Shown piece by piece: positions 15,803 to 23,874 of a DNA stretch of 57,241 nt (positions are counted from its first letter, which is position 1; each line of letters starts with the position of its first letter). The notes under the pieces were generated by a model. It was not told where the DNA came from. It saw only the letters and a program-made list of their open reading frames with translations, and searched no databases. The position numbers and the translations under genes are program-made. This stretch comes from Syntrophomonadaceae bacterium (GTDB lineage Bacteria; Bacillota_D; Dethiobacteria; DTU022; PWGO01), in contig PWGT01000002.1 in NCBI GenBank assembly GCA_003554535.1, positions 1-57,241 on the forward strand. The letters run 5' to 3'.

Positions 15803-16755
15803 TCTTTCACCTCCCCGAATTTTCTAGGCACAGTAAATCTATCAATAATGGGAGTTACTGCATTCATGAGCAGAATAGCGAACATGACGCCTTCCGGATA
15901 ATTACCCCATAACCTGATAATCATGGTAATCAATCCACAGCCAACTCCAAAAATAACTTTGCCCAAGCCGGTCACTGGGGATGTAACCATATCCGTAGCC
16001 ATAAACAGCGCACCAATCATGACCCCTCCGGCAAGCAAGTGAAATACTCCTGTTAATACTAAATTCTCATAGATACCGCCACCAAAAATAGCTCCCATTA
16101 AGAAAACAGTGGCAAAGAAACACCCGGGAACTCGCCAATCAATATGCCCCCGGAAAAACAACCAGAAACCACCAATTAACAAAGCCAGAGCCGATGTTTC
16201 TCCCAGGGAACCACCTATGTTGCCCAAGAACATATCCATCAAAGGAACTTCCAACAATTCTGCCCCTTCTTTTTCCAGGGGTGTAGCAGCAGTTACCACA
16301 TCGGCAAAAGGTGAAAAAGGCTTGGGAACTGGCCATACATCTCCGGCCATATGAGTCGCCCAGGAAACTACCAGGACTGCCCTTCCCACCAAAGCCGGGT
16401 TGAAAGCATTGTTTCCAAGACCGCCAAACATTTGCTTGCCCAAAATTATGGCCACAACCGAACCTATTGCCGGCATCCACCACGGAACAGTAGCCGGCAA
16501 GGTCATAGCCAGAAGCAAGCCTGTAACTGCAGCACTTCCATCGCTGATCAAATCCTTCTTACGCAATACCACCGCTTCAGTGATCATGGCTGCCAGAACA
16601 GCTACTACCATGGTCACCAAAGCCTGGTATCCAAATAGCAGCACAGCCACCACAACTACCGGGAAAAGAGCAATTAAAACATCCATCATGATAGCTTTAG
16701 TTGTTTCCGGTGTTCGTATGTGGGGCGATGGTGTGATTACTAGCTTATTTTCCAT
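15799..16755 (-). CDS. rnfD: RnfD, flavinylated membrane subunit of the Rnf complex
   Basis: 318 residues from the ATG at 16755, which has AGGAGAGGGAG just upstream; a TTG at 16776 would place that site inside the gene. About ten membrane helices. SPHIRTPETTKAIMMDVLIAL is the family start. DVVTAATPL fits the ApbE target motif, and the second Thr (residue 158 from this start) should carry covalent FMN. VTPIIDRFTVPRKFGE closes the protein. RnfD moves electrons within the membrane; with RnfG missing from the operon its electron partner here is unclear. It follows rnfC by about 59 bases. Confidence 0.94.
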   Translation of the reverse strand: MENKLVITPSPHIRTPETTKAIMMDVLIALFPVVVVAVLLFGYQALVTMVVAVLAAMITEAVVLRKKDLISDGSAAVTGLLLAMTLPATVPWWMPAIGSVVAIILGKQMFGGLGNNAFNPALVGRAVLVVSWATHMAGDVWPVPKPFSPFADVVTAATPLEKEGAELLEVPLMDMFLGNIGGSLGETSALALLIGGFWLFFRGHIDWRVPGCFFATVFLMGAIFGGGIYENLVLTGVFHLLAGGVMIGALFMATDMVTSPVTGLGKVIFGVGCGLITMIIRLWGNYPEGVMFAILLMNAVTPIIDRFTVPRKFGEVKE

Positions 16756-16813
16756 TGCTCTCCCTCTCCTATTCAAAAAAGATTTGCTACAAAAATATCT
16801 AGGTATTTAAAAG

Positions 16814-18142
16814 TTATCCTTGCTTTTTATTTCTTGCCATTATTTCAGCTTTGGCGGCCTTTATCCATTGGGTTAAAGGCCGGGCTGCAGGACATTCATA
16901 AGAACAGCAACCGCACTCAATGCAGTCAAGGGCATTATATTCTTCTGCCTGGTCAATAGCCCTCTTTTCACCAGCTGTGCCTAAAAACAATGGCATAAGG
17001 TTTATGGGGCAAGCCTCCACACAACGCGCACACTTTATACAAGGGCCTGGATCAACCAACTCGACATCTTCCGCCTTTAAAATTAAAATACCTGAAGTTC
17101 CCTTTACTACAGGAACATCCAGATTAGGTTGAGCTATACCCATCATAGGGCCTCCAGCTACAACCTTTCCAACATCACCAATAACCCCTCCACATTGTTC
17201 TACAATATCTGCAAAGGGGGTGCCTACCCGAACTTTGAGGTTTGAAGGTTCAAGCACTCCTCGCCCGGTAACAGTAATGACTCTTTCCACCAGAGGCAAA
17301 CCCTCTTCTATGGCCCTAGCTACCGAAGCACTGGTTCCCACATTATGGTTCACCACCCCTACATCCAGGGGAAGCCCTCCGGAAGGAACCTGCCTGCCGG
17401 TAATAACTTCGATTAGCATCTTTTCTGCACCCTGGGGATACTTGGTAGGCAGTGGAAACACACTCAAACCTCTTTCACTTTTGATTGCCTCCCGCATACT
17501 TTCCAGAGCATCGGGCTTGTTATCTTCAATGCCTATAATTCCTGTGGATGCACCAAGCGCTTTCATAAAAGCTTTCAGCCCAGTAACCACTTTCTCCGGT
17601 TCTTCCAGCATGATCCGGTGATCTGCCGTCAAATATGGCTCACATTCGGCCCCATTAATAATAACAGTATCAATTTCCTTGCCTTCAGGAGGAGAAAGTT
17701 TTACATGGGCCGGAAAAGCTGCACCTCCCATGCCAACAATACCTGCCTCCCGGATAATTTCGATGATTTCCTGAGCAGACAAATCCTCCAAAGTTTTTCC
17801 AGAAGGCTGGACGCTTTCATCTAAAGCATCGGAGCCATCTGATTCAATAACCACCGAGTTGATCCTGGTTCCTGTGGGTGCATAGTGAGAACTAATGGAA
17901 GCCACAGTTCCCGAAATGCTAGCATGAATTGGGGCAGAAACAAAGCTCTCACTTGCAGCAATTTTCTGCCCTCGTTTTACAGACTGGCCTTCTTCCACCA
18001 GGGGATCACAAGGAGCCCCAATATGTTGCTGTAAAGGGATAATTACCTTTTCTGGCAAGCGGGCTGATTTTATGGGAAGCCCTGCGGTGAAGACCTTGCT
18101 GTAGTTGGGGTGAATACCACCTTTAAATGATTTCGCACTCAT
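16814..18142 (-). CDS. rnfC: RnfC, NADH-binding subunit of the Rnf complex
   Basis: 442 residues, the usual length for Clostridia. FKGGIHPNYSK at the N-terminus, a Gly-rich NADH/FMN site GIVGMGGAAFPAHVKL, GAECEPYLTADHR, and two C-terminal ferredoxin motifs, CIKCARCVEACPINLMP and CIECGCCSYECPAARPL, appear in the expected order. RnfC is the cytoplasmic arm that exchanges electrons with NAD(H). AAGGAGTGAG precedes the ATG. It is the first gene of the rnf-mrp cluster, with 218 bases to the upstream terminator holding a palindrome (18297-18313). Confidence 0.96.
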   Translation of the reverse strand: MSAKSFKGGIHPNYSKVFTAGLPIKSARLPEKVIIPLQQHIGAPCDPLVEEGQSVKRGQKIAASESFVSAPIHASISGTVASISSHYAPTGTRINSVVIESDGSDALDESVQPSGKTLEDLSAQEIIEIIREAGIVGMGGAAFPAHVKLSPPEGKEIDTVIINGAECEPYLTADHRIMLEEPEKVVTGLKAFMKALGASTGIIGIEDNKPDALESMREAIKSERGLSVFPLPTKYPQGAEKMLIEVITGRQVPSGGLPLDVGVVNHNVGTSASVARAIEEGLPLVERVITVTGRGVLEPSNLKVRVGTPFADIVEQCGGVIGDVGKVVAGGPMMGIAQPNLDVPVVKGTSGILILKAEDVELVDPGPCIKCARCVEACPINLMPLFLGTAGEKRAIDQAEEYNALDCIECGCCSYECPAARPLTQWIKAAKAEIMARNKKQG

Positions 18143-18296
18143 CCACTACTCACTCCTTGCACCAATTGTCACAAACTCTTTTACATCTGAGTGTTCTACA
18201 TAAAATACGATATTAGTTCCTTCTTCAACATTTAAGAGGTTTCGCCATTAAAAATAAAAAACCTGCCCAAAAATCATTTTAGCAATATATTTACTG

Positions 18297-18313
18297 TTAC
18301 AAATATTTTGTAA
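18297..18313. promoter_or_regulatory. Palindrome upstream of rnfC, possible operator
   Basis: TTACAAA-TAT-TTTGTAA is a perfect 7-base inverted repeat with a 3-base centre. It lies 155 bases before the rnfC start and just inside the terminator of the upstream gene. Read on the minus strand, TTGTAA from its edge followed after 15 bases by TAAAAT could be a weak promoter overlapping the palindrome. It does not match the Rex consensus I know. A regulator for the rnf-mrp cluster is a guess. Confidence 0.4.
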
Positions 18314-18360
18314 ATAATGAAGTTTGGCCTAAAGCAGATAAAAAAGATTAAGTAACAAAA

Positions 18361-18383
18361 AGGGCGGGGTTAATCCCCGCCCT
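18361..18383. terminator. Bidirectional rho-independent terminator
   Basis: Perfect 9-bp GC-rich stem AGGGCGGGG / CCCCGCCCT with a five-base loop; T-runs follow on the plus strand and A-runs precede it, giving T-runs on the minus strand. It closes the folC-lipoprotein unit before the rnf cluster. Confidence 0.92.
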
Positions 18384-18418
18384 TTTTTGTTAGCTTACTA
18401 TGTCACTATCATGCTAAA

Positions 18419-18706
18419 TTAAAATTCTTCTTCAATTTCGTCTTCATCCGGCAATTCAATTTCCATATCTTCTTCATCCGGCATTTCCATGTCATCTTCA
18501 TCCGGCATTTCTATTTCGTCTTCATCCGGCATCATGTCATCATCATCGACTTCAGGCATCTCTTCTTCGATTCCCGGATCTTCCATTTCATCTTCGACTC
18601 CCGGCTCTTCAACAGGCTCTTCCATTTCACAGCCAACGGCTGCCAAGGAAAAGACCATCACTAAAGCCAGCAGTAAAACCCCCATCTTTGTGTAAATGCT
18701 ACGCAT
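18419..18706 (-). CDS. Small, extremely acidic putative lipoprotein
   Basis: 95 residues with AGGAGGGG before the ATG. Residues 1-26 are a lipoprotein signal: MRSIYTK, a hydrophobic core, and LAAVGC with the lipid-modified Cys26. The mature part of about 69 residues contains only acidic, hydrophobic, Pro and Gly residues, with no Lys, Arg or His. It carries tandem units like MPDEDDMEM, visible in DNA as repeats around CTTCATCCGGCAT. It should sit on the outer face of the membrane, perhaps binding cations. No family is recognised. It lies between folC and a strong terminator, so it may be the last gene of the valS-folC unit. Confidence 0.7.
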   Translation of the reverse strand: MRSIYTKMGVLLLALVMVFSLAAVGCEMEEPVEEPGVEDEMEDPGIEEEMPEVDDDDMMPDEDEIEMPDEDDMEMPDEEDMEIELPDEDEIEEEF

Positions 18707-18814
18707 AGTGATTGTCTCCCCTCCTTTCTTTATGTATTTTATTCTACCTTAACTAATACCACATTATATATAAAAATCCTTCCCAATAGACCTTTCTATC
18801 TAGTTAAGATTTTT

Positions 18815-20170
18815 TTAAAAATATTTTTCATAAATTTTCCGTGCATCGCTGATAGTAAAAAAAGAGCCGGTAACCAGGACCAGATCATCCTCATTAGCTG
18901 AAGACAAAGCTAAACCCAAAGCCTGTCTTATGTCAAGCTCCACAAGGATGTGAGGTATATTCCCCTCCTCCACCAGCTTGTCTCTTAAAACATGAGGATC
19001 AGCTGCCCGAGGGATTTCCGGCCGTGTTAAAATTAAAAGATCAGCCTGGTGGATAATATTACCCATAACTCCTTTTACATCCTTATCCTCCATAATGCCC
19101 ATTACTATCACCAGGCGCTCATACTTAAAAAAATCTTTTATAGCCCGGGAGAGTTCCTGAATAGCTGCGGGGTTATGTGCCCCATCTAAAACTAAAGGGG
19201 GGGATTCTTGCATTACTTCCATGCGACCAGGCCAGCTTACCCGGGCCAAACCATACCGCACTGAATCTTCATTCAAGTGAAAACCTTCAAAATTGAGCAC
19301 TTCCATAACAGCCAGTGCCAGAGCAGCATTTTCCACCTGGTAACTACCGATTAATGAAAGTAACAAGTCATTGTAAATTATGTTTAATCCAGTATAATCA
19401 AATTTCTGCCCCCCATCCAGTATTTCCTTATGCCCGAATTTAATTATCCCTTGGCTAAATGTTAAGTTATTTTCATAATTTCCTTTGTTATTATAACTAT
19501 TTACCACCTGATAGTATGGAGATTGTTTTTGGCTAGCAGTTTCCTTGAGTAAATTTTGCACCACGGGATCGCTGGCTGTAGTTAGCACCGGCACTTTATC
19601 CTTAATAATTCCCGCTTTTTCAAAAGTAACTTCTTCTACCGTATCGCCCAAAACGGAAGTATGATCAAGGCTAACGTTTGTAATCACTGACGCCAACGGC
19701 GTAACTACGTTGGTGGCGTCAAGGCGTCCTCCAAGCCCTACCTCTAAGATAACCAGGTCAGGTTTCGCAGACGCATAATAATCCAAGGCCAGGGCGGTAA
19801 CCACTTCAAACTCTGTAGGGTGACCCAGCTCTGGATCTGCTGCTATCTCTTCCACAACTGAGTGAACCCTCTTAACATGCTCTACCAATTTTTCCTGAGA
19901 AATATCCTCGCCATTAATAGCTATACGATTATTAAAAGCTTCCAGGTAGGGCGAAGTATAAAGTCCTACTTGATAGCCGGAGGCCTCCAAAATGGAACTC
20001 AATATGGCTGCTGTAGAACCTTTGCCATTAGTGCCTCCAATATGCACAAACGATAACTTATGGTGAGGATTCCCCAAACGTTCCAGAAGAGCTGTTATTC
20101 TTTCCAATCCCGGCCTAACTCCAAAACGTCCAATACTATGAATCCACTGGATTGCTTCTTCAAAATTCAA
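18815..20170 (-). CDS. folC: Bifunctional folylpolyglutamate synthase / dihydrofolate synthase
   Basis: 451 residues. HIGGTNGKGSTAAILSSIL is the ATP-binding loop; LYTSPYLEAFNNRIAING, VILEVGLGGRLDATNVV and LDGAHNPAAIQEL are the other FolC signatures in order. FolC adds glutamate to folates and makes dihydrofolate from dihydropteroate. A TTG start is used with AGGAGG upstream. It follows valS by 25 bases, the common valS-folC operon of Firmicutes. Everything looks complete. Confidence 0.95.
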   Translation of the reverse strand: MNFEEAIQWIHSIGRFGVRPGLERITALLERLGNPHHKLSFVHIGGTNGKGSTAAILSSILEASGYQVGLYTSPYLEAFNNRIAINGEDISQEKLVEHVKRVHSVVEEIAADPELGHPTEFEVVTALALDYYASAKPDLVILEVGLGGRLDATNVVTPLASVITNVSLDHTSVLGDTVEEVTFEKAGIIKDKVPVLTTASDPVVQNLLKETASQKQSPYYQVVNSYNNKGNYENNLTFSQGIIKFGHKEILDGGQKFDYTGLNIIYNDLLLSLIGSYQVENAALALAVMEVLNFEGFHLNEDSVRYGLARVSWPGRMEVMQESPPLVLDGAHNPAAIQELSRAIKDFFKYERLVIVMGIMEDKDVKGVMGNIIHQADLLILTRPEIPRAADPHVLRDKLVEEGNIPHILVELDIRQALGLALSSANEDDLVLVTGSFFTISDARKIYEKYF

Positions 20171-20195
20171 GTTTGCTCCTCCTGTTAAAAAATAA

Positions 20196-22892
20196 TTAAA
20201 TCATTTCTTTTAATTCATGCAATCGAGCCTGTAATTTATTTTTTTTGGCCATATCTTCTTCAAATTGCTCCCTAACTTTGGCTACAACATCTGCCGGGGC
20301 TTTTTGTAAAAAACCTTCATTTTCAAGCTTGTTCTTGTTTTTATCTATTTCCTTGTCCACATTAGTCAATTCTTTTTGCAGGCGGGCTACTTCTTCTTCC
20401 AAGTTTATTATTCCCGTCAAAGGAAGGTATACTTCTATGTCCTCTCCAATAATTTCAGTAAGAGCTTTTCCTGGCTTATCTGCTTCAGGATCTATGGTCA
20501 ACTCCGAAACCTGACCCTGCATTCGAATGTGAGGGCTTTCTTCATTTAGTACCGGTTCCCAGCCCGGAGCAGGACGCAATACCACAGGAGCTTTTTGGGA
20601 AGGAGGTAAGTTCACCTGACTTCTAAGGTTTCGTATCCGATGGATAACTTCCTGGACCATTTCCATTTCTTTTTCTTGCTGGTAAAATTCCAGGTTTTCT
20701 TCATAAGTTGGCCAGGAAGATTCAGCAAGAGTGCCTTCATCATCTTCCCTGAGATACTGCCAGACTTCCTCGGTAATAAAAGGCATAAAAGGATGCAACA
20801 AACGCAGAGTTCCATCCAGGACATGGAACAAAACAGCTCGGGTAGTCTGTTGACGAGTCTCTACAGTCACAGATTTTTCTTCAGCTGAATACTGATTATC
20901 ACGGTATAGCTCAGACTTGCTAAGCTCTACATACCAGTCACAATAATCGTTCCAGAAGAATTCATAAACTTTACGGGCTGCTTCTCCCAATTCATATTCC
21001 TTCAGAAGGGTGGTAATTTCCTTCACTGCACTGTTAAAACGGCATAATATCCAGCAATCCGCCCTGCTCAAATCTTCAGGAAGATTATAAGGGTCAATAC
21101 CGGCCCGGAAATTATGTCCTTTTAGATTCATCAAAGCAAAACGAGAAGCATTCCAGATTTTATTAGCAAAATTGCGGCTGGCCTCCACATTCTCCTGGCG
21201 AAAACGCTGGTCATTACCAGGAGCCTGACCGGTAATCAGGGTAAAGCGAAGAGTATCGGCACCGTATTCATCTATAACCTCAATTGGATCCACTCCGTTG
21301 CCTAAAGATTTGCTCATTTTGCGCCCCAGGGCATCTCGAACAAGGCCATGGATATATACAGTATGGAAAGGAACTTCATTCATAAAATGCAGGGACATGA
21401 CGATCATCCGCGCCACCCAGAAATATATAATATCGTACCCGGTAACCAAAACATCAGTTGGGAAATAACGCTGCAAATCCGAAGTTTCATCCGGCCAGCC
21501 CATTGTAGAGAAAGGCCACAATGCCGAACTAAACCAGGTATCCAGCACATCCGGATCCCGGGTTAAACCAGTGCTTTCACACCTTGGGCAAAACTCTGGT
21601 GTCTGATAATCTACTATCGTTTCCCCACAATTACAGTACCAGGCTGGAATACGATGACCCCACCAGATCTGGCGGGAGATACACCAGTCCTTAACATTAT
21701 CCATCCAACTCAAGTAAACATTGGTAAAACGCTCGGGAACAAATTCAATATCACCATCCCGGACAACCTGAGAAGCCCGTTGAGCCAGTGGCTTCATCTT
21801 GACAAACCACTGCCGGGAAATTAAGGGTTCCACTATAATATTGCACCTTTGGCAACGCCCCGGGGAATGCTGGTAATCCTCAATTTTTTCTATCAACTCC
21901 ATCTCTTTCAAGTCCTCTACCACCTTCTGACGGCATTCATTACGCTCCATCCCAGCATATGAACCGGCAGCAGGTGTCATATATGCATTGTTGTCAATAA
22001 CCTGTATTATTTCCAGATCATGACGCTGCCCCATTTCCCAATCATTGGGATCGTGGCCGGGAGTAACTTTAACCACCCCACTACCAAAAGAAGGGTCCAC
22101 ATATTCATCGGCGATTACCGGTATTTCGCGATCCATCAAGGGCAGTTTAATTGTCTTGCCCTGAAGATGACGGTAACGCTCATCCTCTGGATTTACCGCC
22201 ACTGCTGTATCACCAAGCATAGTCTCGGGTCGGGTAGTAGCCACTATTACATAATCATCATTTCCCTTCACAGGGTAGCGCATATAGGTAAGGGTGGAGT
22301 TTTCTTCCTCATGCTCTACTTCTATATCCGAAAGAGCAGTCTGGCAACGGGGGCACCAGTTGATCATATAATCGCCTCGATATATCAAGCCCTCCCGGTA
22401 AAGGGAGACAAAAACCTCGGTAACCGCCCGCGAACAGCCTTCATCCAGGGTAAATCTTTCCCGAGACCAATCACAGGAAACTCCAAGTTTTTGGAGTTGC
22501 TCAGTAATACGTTGATGATAGCTATCTTTCCAATCCCAAACTTTCTCCAGGAAAGCATCGCGTCCCAAGTCATACCGGGATATCCCCTCTTGCTGCAGAT
22601 GTTCCTCCACTCGAATCTGGGTTGCTATTCCAGCATGATCGGTGCCAGGAAGCCACAAAGCATCTAACTGCTGCATTCTTTTCCAGCGAATTAAAACATC
22701 CTGAATAGTATTATCCAAAGCATGTCCCATGTGCAACGAACCAGTTACATTGGGAGGAGGTATTACTATAGTAAATGTTTCCTCCGCAGCATTTTTCCCG
22801 GCCCGAAATGAATCTGAATCCAGCCACAACTTGTATATCTTACCTTCAACATCATAAGGGTTGTAGGTAGATGGCAGGTTGCTTGTAGTCAT
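20196..22892 (-). CDS. valS: Valyl-tRNA synthetase
   Basis: 898 residues, full length. PPPNVTGSLHMGHALDN contains the HIGH-type motif, GRKMSKSLGNGVDP the KMSKS motif; ARMIVMSLHFMNEVPFHTVYIHG and an editing domain (VATTRPETMLGDTAVAV) are in place. The C-terminus is the coiled coil that contacts tRNA (from about residue 835, VARLQKELTNVDKEIDKNKNKLE). It charges tRNA-Val. The leader of about 200 bases after the promoter at 23096-23124 lacks the T-box sequence usually seen upstream of Firmicutes valS genes, and instead contains a short valine-containing reading frame. Confidence 0.97.
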   Translation of the reverse strand: MTTSNLPSTYNPYDVEGKIYKLWLDSDSFRAGKNAAEETFTIVIPPPNVTGSLHMGHALDNTIQDVLIRWKRMQQLDALWLPGTDHAGIATQIRVEEHLQQEGISRYDLGRDAFLEKVWDWKDSYHQRITEQLQKLGVSCDWSRERFTLDEGCSRAVTEVFVSLYREGLIYRGDYMINWCPRCQTALSDIEVEHEEENSTLTYMRYPVKGNDDYVIVATTRPETMLGDTAVAVNPEDERYRHLQGKTIKLPLMDREIPVIADEYVDPSFGSGVVKVTPGHDPNDWEMGQRHDLEIIQVIDNNAYMTPAAGSYAGMERNECRQKVVEDLKEMELIEKIEDYQHSPGRCQRCNIIVEPLISRQWFVKMKPLAQRASQVVRDGDIEFVPERFTNVYLSWMDNVKDWCISRQIWWGHRIPAWYCNCGETIVDYQTPEFCPRCESTGLTRDPDVLDTWFSSALWPFSTMGWPDETSDLQRYFPTDVLVTGYDIIYFWVARMIVMSLHFMNEVPFHTVYIHGLVRDALGRKMSKSLGNGVDPIEVIDEYGADTLRFTLITGQAPGNDQRFRQENVEASRNFANKIWNASRFALMNLKGHNFRAGIDPYNLPEDLSRADCWILCRFNSAVKEITTLLKEYELGEAARKVYEFFWNDYCDWYVELSKSELYRDNQYSAEEKSVTVETRQQTTRAVLFHVLDGTLRLLHPFMPFITEEVWQYLREDDEGTLAESSWPTYEENLEFYQQEKEMEMVQEVIHRIRNLRSQVNLPPSQKAPVVLRPAPGWEPVLNEESPHIRMQGQVSELTIDPEADKPGKALTEIIGEDIEVYLPLTGIINLEEEVARLQKELTNVDKEIDKNKNKLENEGFLQKAPADVVAKVREQFEEDMAKKNKLQARLHELKEMI

Positions 22893-22999
22893 AAATTAGA
22901 TCACCTCTTCCCACTCTTCTTATTTGTCATTAATAACATTTAATCTCCACAATCTTTTTACCGCGATTATTTTAAGAAATCAATTCTAATCTCCATCTC

Positions 23000-23029
23000 T
23001 TAGTGAACCTTATGAACCCAAGTAGCCAT
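23000..23029 (-). CDS. Candidate valS leader peptide MATWVHKVH
   Basis: Within the valS leader a nine-codon frame (ATG at 23029, stop TAA at 23000-23002) follows CAGGAAAGG six bases upstream. Two of its nine codons are GTT for valine. This could couple ribosome progress at valine codons to valS expression, but no clear terminator or paired hairpins follow it. It may also occur by chance; frames this short are common. Confidence 0.25.
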   Translation of the reverse strand: MATWVHKVH

Positions 23030-23095
23030 TATAAACCTTTCCTGCAGTCACAGCTCACCTCTTATCTTACTATCTTAGTCTGAGTAGTTACATTT

Positions 23096-23124
23096 AATAT
23101 ATTATTTACCTGCAGCAAAGTCAA
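23096..23124 (-). promoter_or_regulatory. Promoter of valS-folC
   Basis: Minus strand: -35 TTGACT (23119-23124), 17-base spacer, -10 TATATT (23096-23101). It would give a leader of about 200 bases before the valS ATG. Confidence 0.7.
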
Positions 23125-23133
23125 CTTTATAAG

Positions 23134-23253
23134 ATTTAACCCTGGTAGGGGCAACCGTAAGTAAAGCAGAAAATTGCGAAGTGCTCCCGGGCTTTGGGAT
23201 GGTATCTAACAAAACAAGTCAAAAAATCAGGTTATCATCCTGGCATTTTTTTT
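23134..23253 (+). ncRNA. Candidate structured RNA or attenuator, family not recognised
   Basis: In the 680-base gap between valS and the plus-strand membrane genes. A possible plus-strand promoter (TTTACC at 23105, 17 bases, TATAAG at 23128-23133) precedes it. Stem GGGGCA (23148-23153) / TGCTCC (23182-23187) closes an internal region with smaller GCA/TGC pairing. A terminator hairpin CAGG (23228-23231) / CCTG (23239-23242) with eight Ts (23246-23253) ends it. GGATGGTA (23197-23204) can pair with TATCATCC (23233-23240), which would break the terminator. Mutually exclusive folds are the logic of a riboswitch or attenuator. It does not match T-box, c-di-GMP, SAM, cobalamin, 6S or SRP RNA as I know them. 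Confidence 0.45.
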
Positions 23254-23371
23254 CTTTAATCGTTAGGATTCGCGTTTTAACCATCTATACCCTTCCAGTT
23301 AATAATTTCAACCTCTAATAACTGAACATTTTTCTCCCTGGGAAAATCTTTCGGAAATATTTTAAATATTG

Positions 23372-23410
23372 TTGACACCTGCAGGGCAGGTTAATATACT
23401 ATGTAGTATA
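23372..23410 (+). promoter_or_regulatory. Strong promoter with two operator-like palindromes
   Basis: -35 TTGACA (23372-23377), spacer of exactly 17, -10 TATACT (23395-23400). The inverted repeat TATACTA-TG-TAGTATA (23395-23410) covers the -10, and ACCTGC-AGG-GCAGGT (23377-23391) fills the spacer. Such placement fits repression by a dimeric regulator, perhaps of GntR, BlaI or TetR type; none is encoded nearby. It drives the two membrane genes at 23573 and 23875, leaving a leader of about 165 bases. Confidence 0.75.
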
Positions 23411-23572
23411 GTTACTAGAAGAACAAGCAGACATTTTTTCAACAATTTGTATTTTAATTAAAGTAAGGCAATATAATCCGATCGAGGCTGTAAAAGAGCA
23501 TTATACAAATTAAAACTATTCCTCTACACGCCTCCACAATGACAACTTCAGGGGAAAGGAGGATAATCATTT

Positions 23573-23803
23573 ATGGCCACCGGCATATTGATGAATATGA
23601 TAGTGCTAATAAGTGCCATCCCGTTATCACTTAATACCGCGCCACCAACTTTTTCTATAAATACGGTGGTTCTTATTGGAGTATTTCTATTAATCTCCTG
23701 GATTGTGAGAGTAATCATCTATAAAGATGCAAATAAAAGAAAAGAGCAAAGAGATAATGATGGGAGTTCGGTAGGAGAACAAGAAAATTCACATGAAGAA
23801 TAA
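23573..23803 (+). CDS. Small membrane protein, unknown function
   Basis: 76 residues; AGGAGG lies about ten bases before the ATG. Two membrane helices are visible: residues 3-19 (GILMNMIVLISAIPLSL) and about 29-48 (INTVVLIGVFLLISWIVRVII). The hydrophilic charged tail (KDANKRKEQRDNDGSSVGEQENSHEE) probably lies in the cytoplasm. No family recognised. It is the first gene behind a strong, apparently regulated promoter and is 71 bases upstream of the next membrane gene, with which it likely forms a two-gene operon. The pair stands alone on the plus strand between minus-strand operons. Confidence 0.7.
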   Translation: MATGILMNMIVLISAIPLSLNTAPPTFSINTVVLIGVFLLISWIVRVIIYKDANKRKEQRDNDGSSVGEQENSHEE

Positions 23804-23874
23804 AATTAACTCAAATTTAAACCTTTTCAACCAGATTAATATTCAGTAAAACAACAGAAAAGGAGGAAAAACAA

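Noticed and set aside
18297..18313. Rex operator
   Set aside because: The palindrome is TTACAAA-N3-TTTGTAA, which differs from the TTGTGAA-N4-TTCACAA type in sequence and spacing.
22893..23095. T-box riboswitch in the valS leader
   Set aside because: No AGGGTGGNACCGCG-type sequence and no terminator were found on the minus strand; only an isolated GCGGTA remains.
23134..23253. 6S RNA, SRP RNA or c-di-GMP riboswitch
   Set aside because: Length and conserved cores of these RNAs were not matched; left as an unrecognised candidate.
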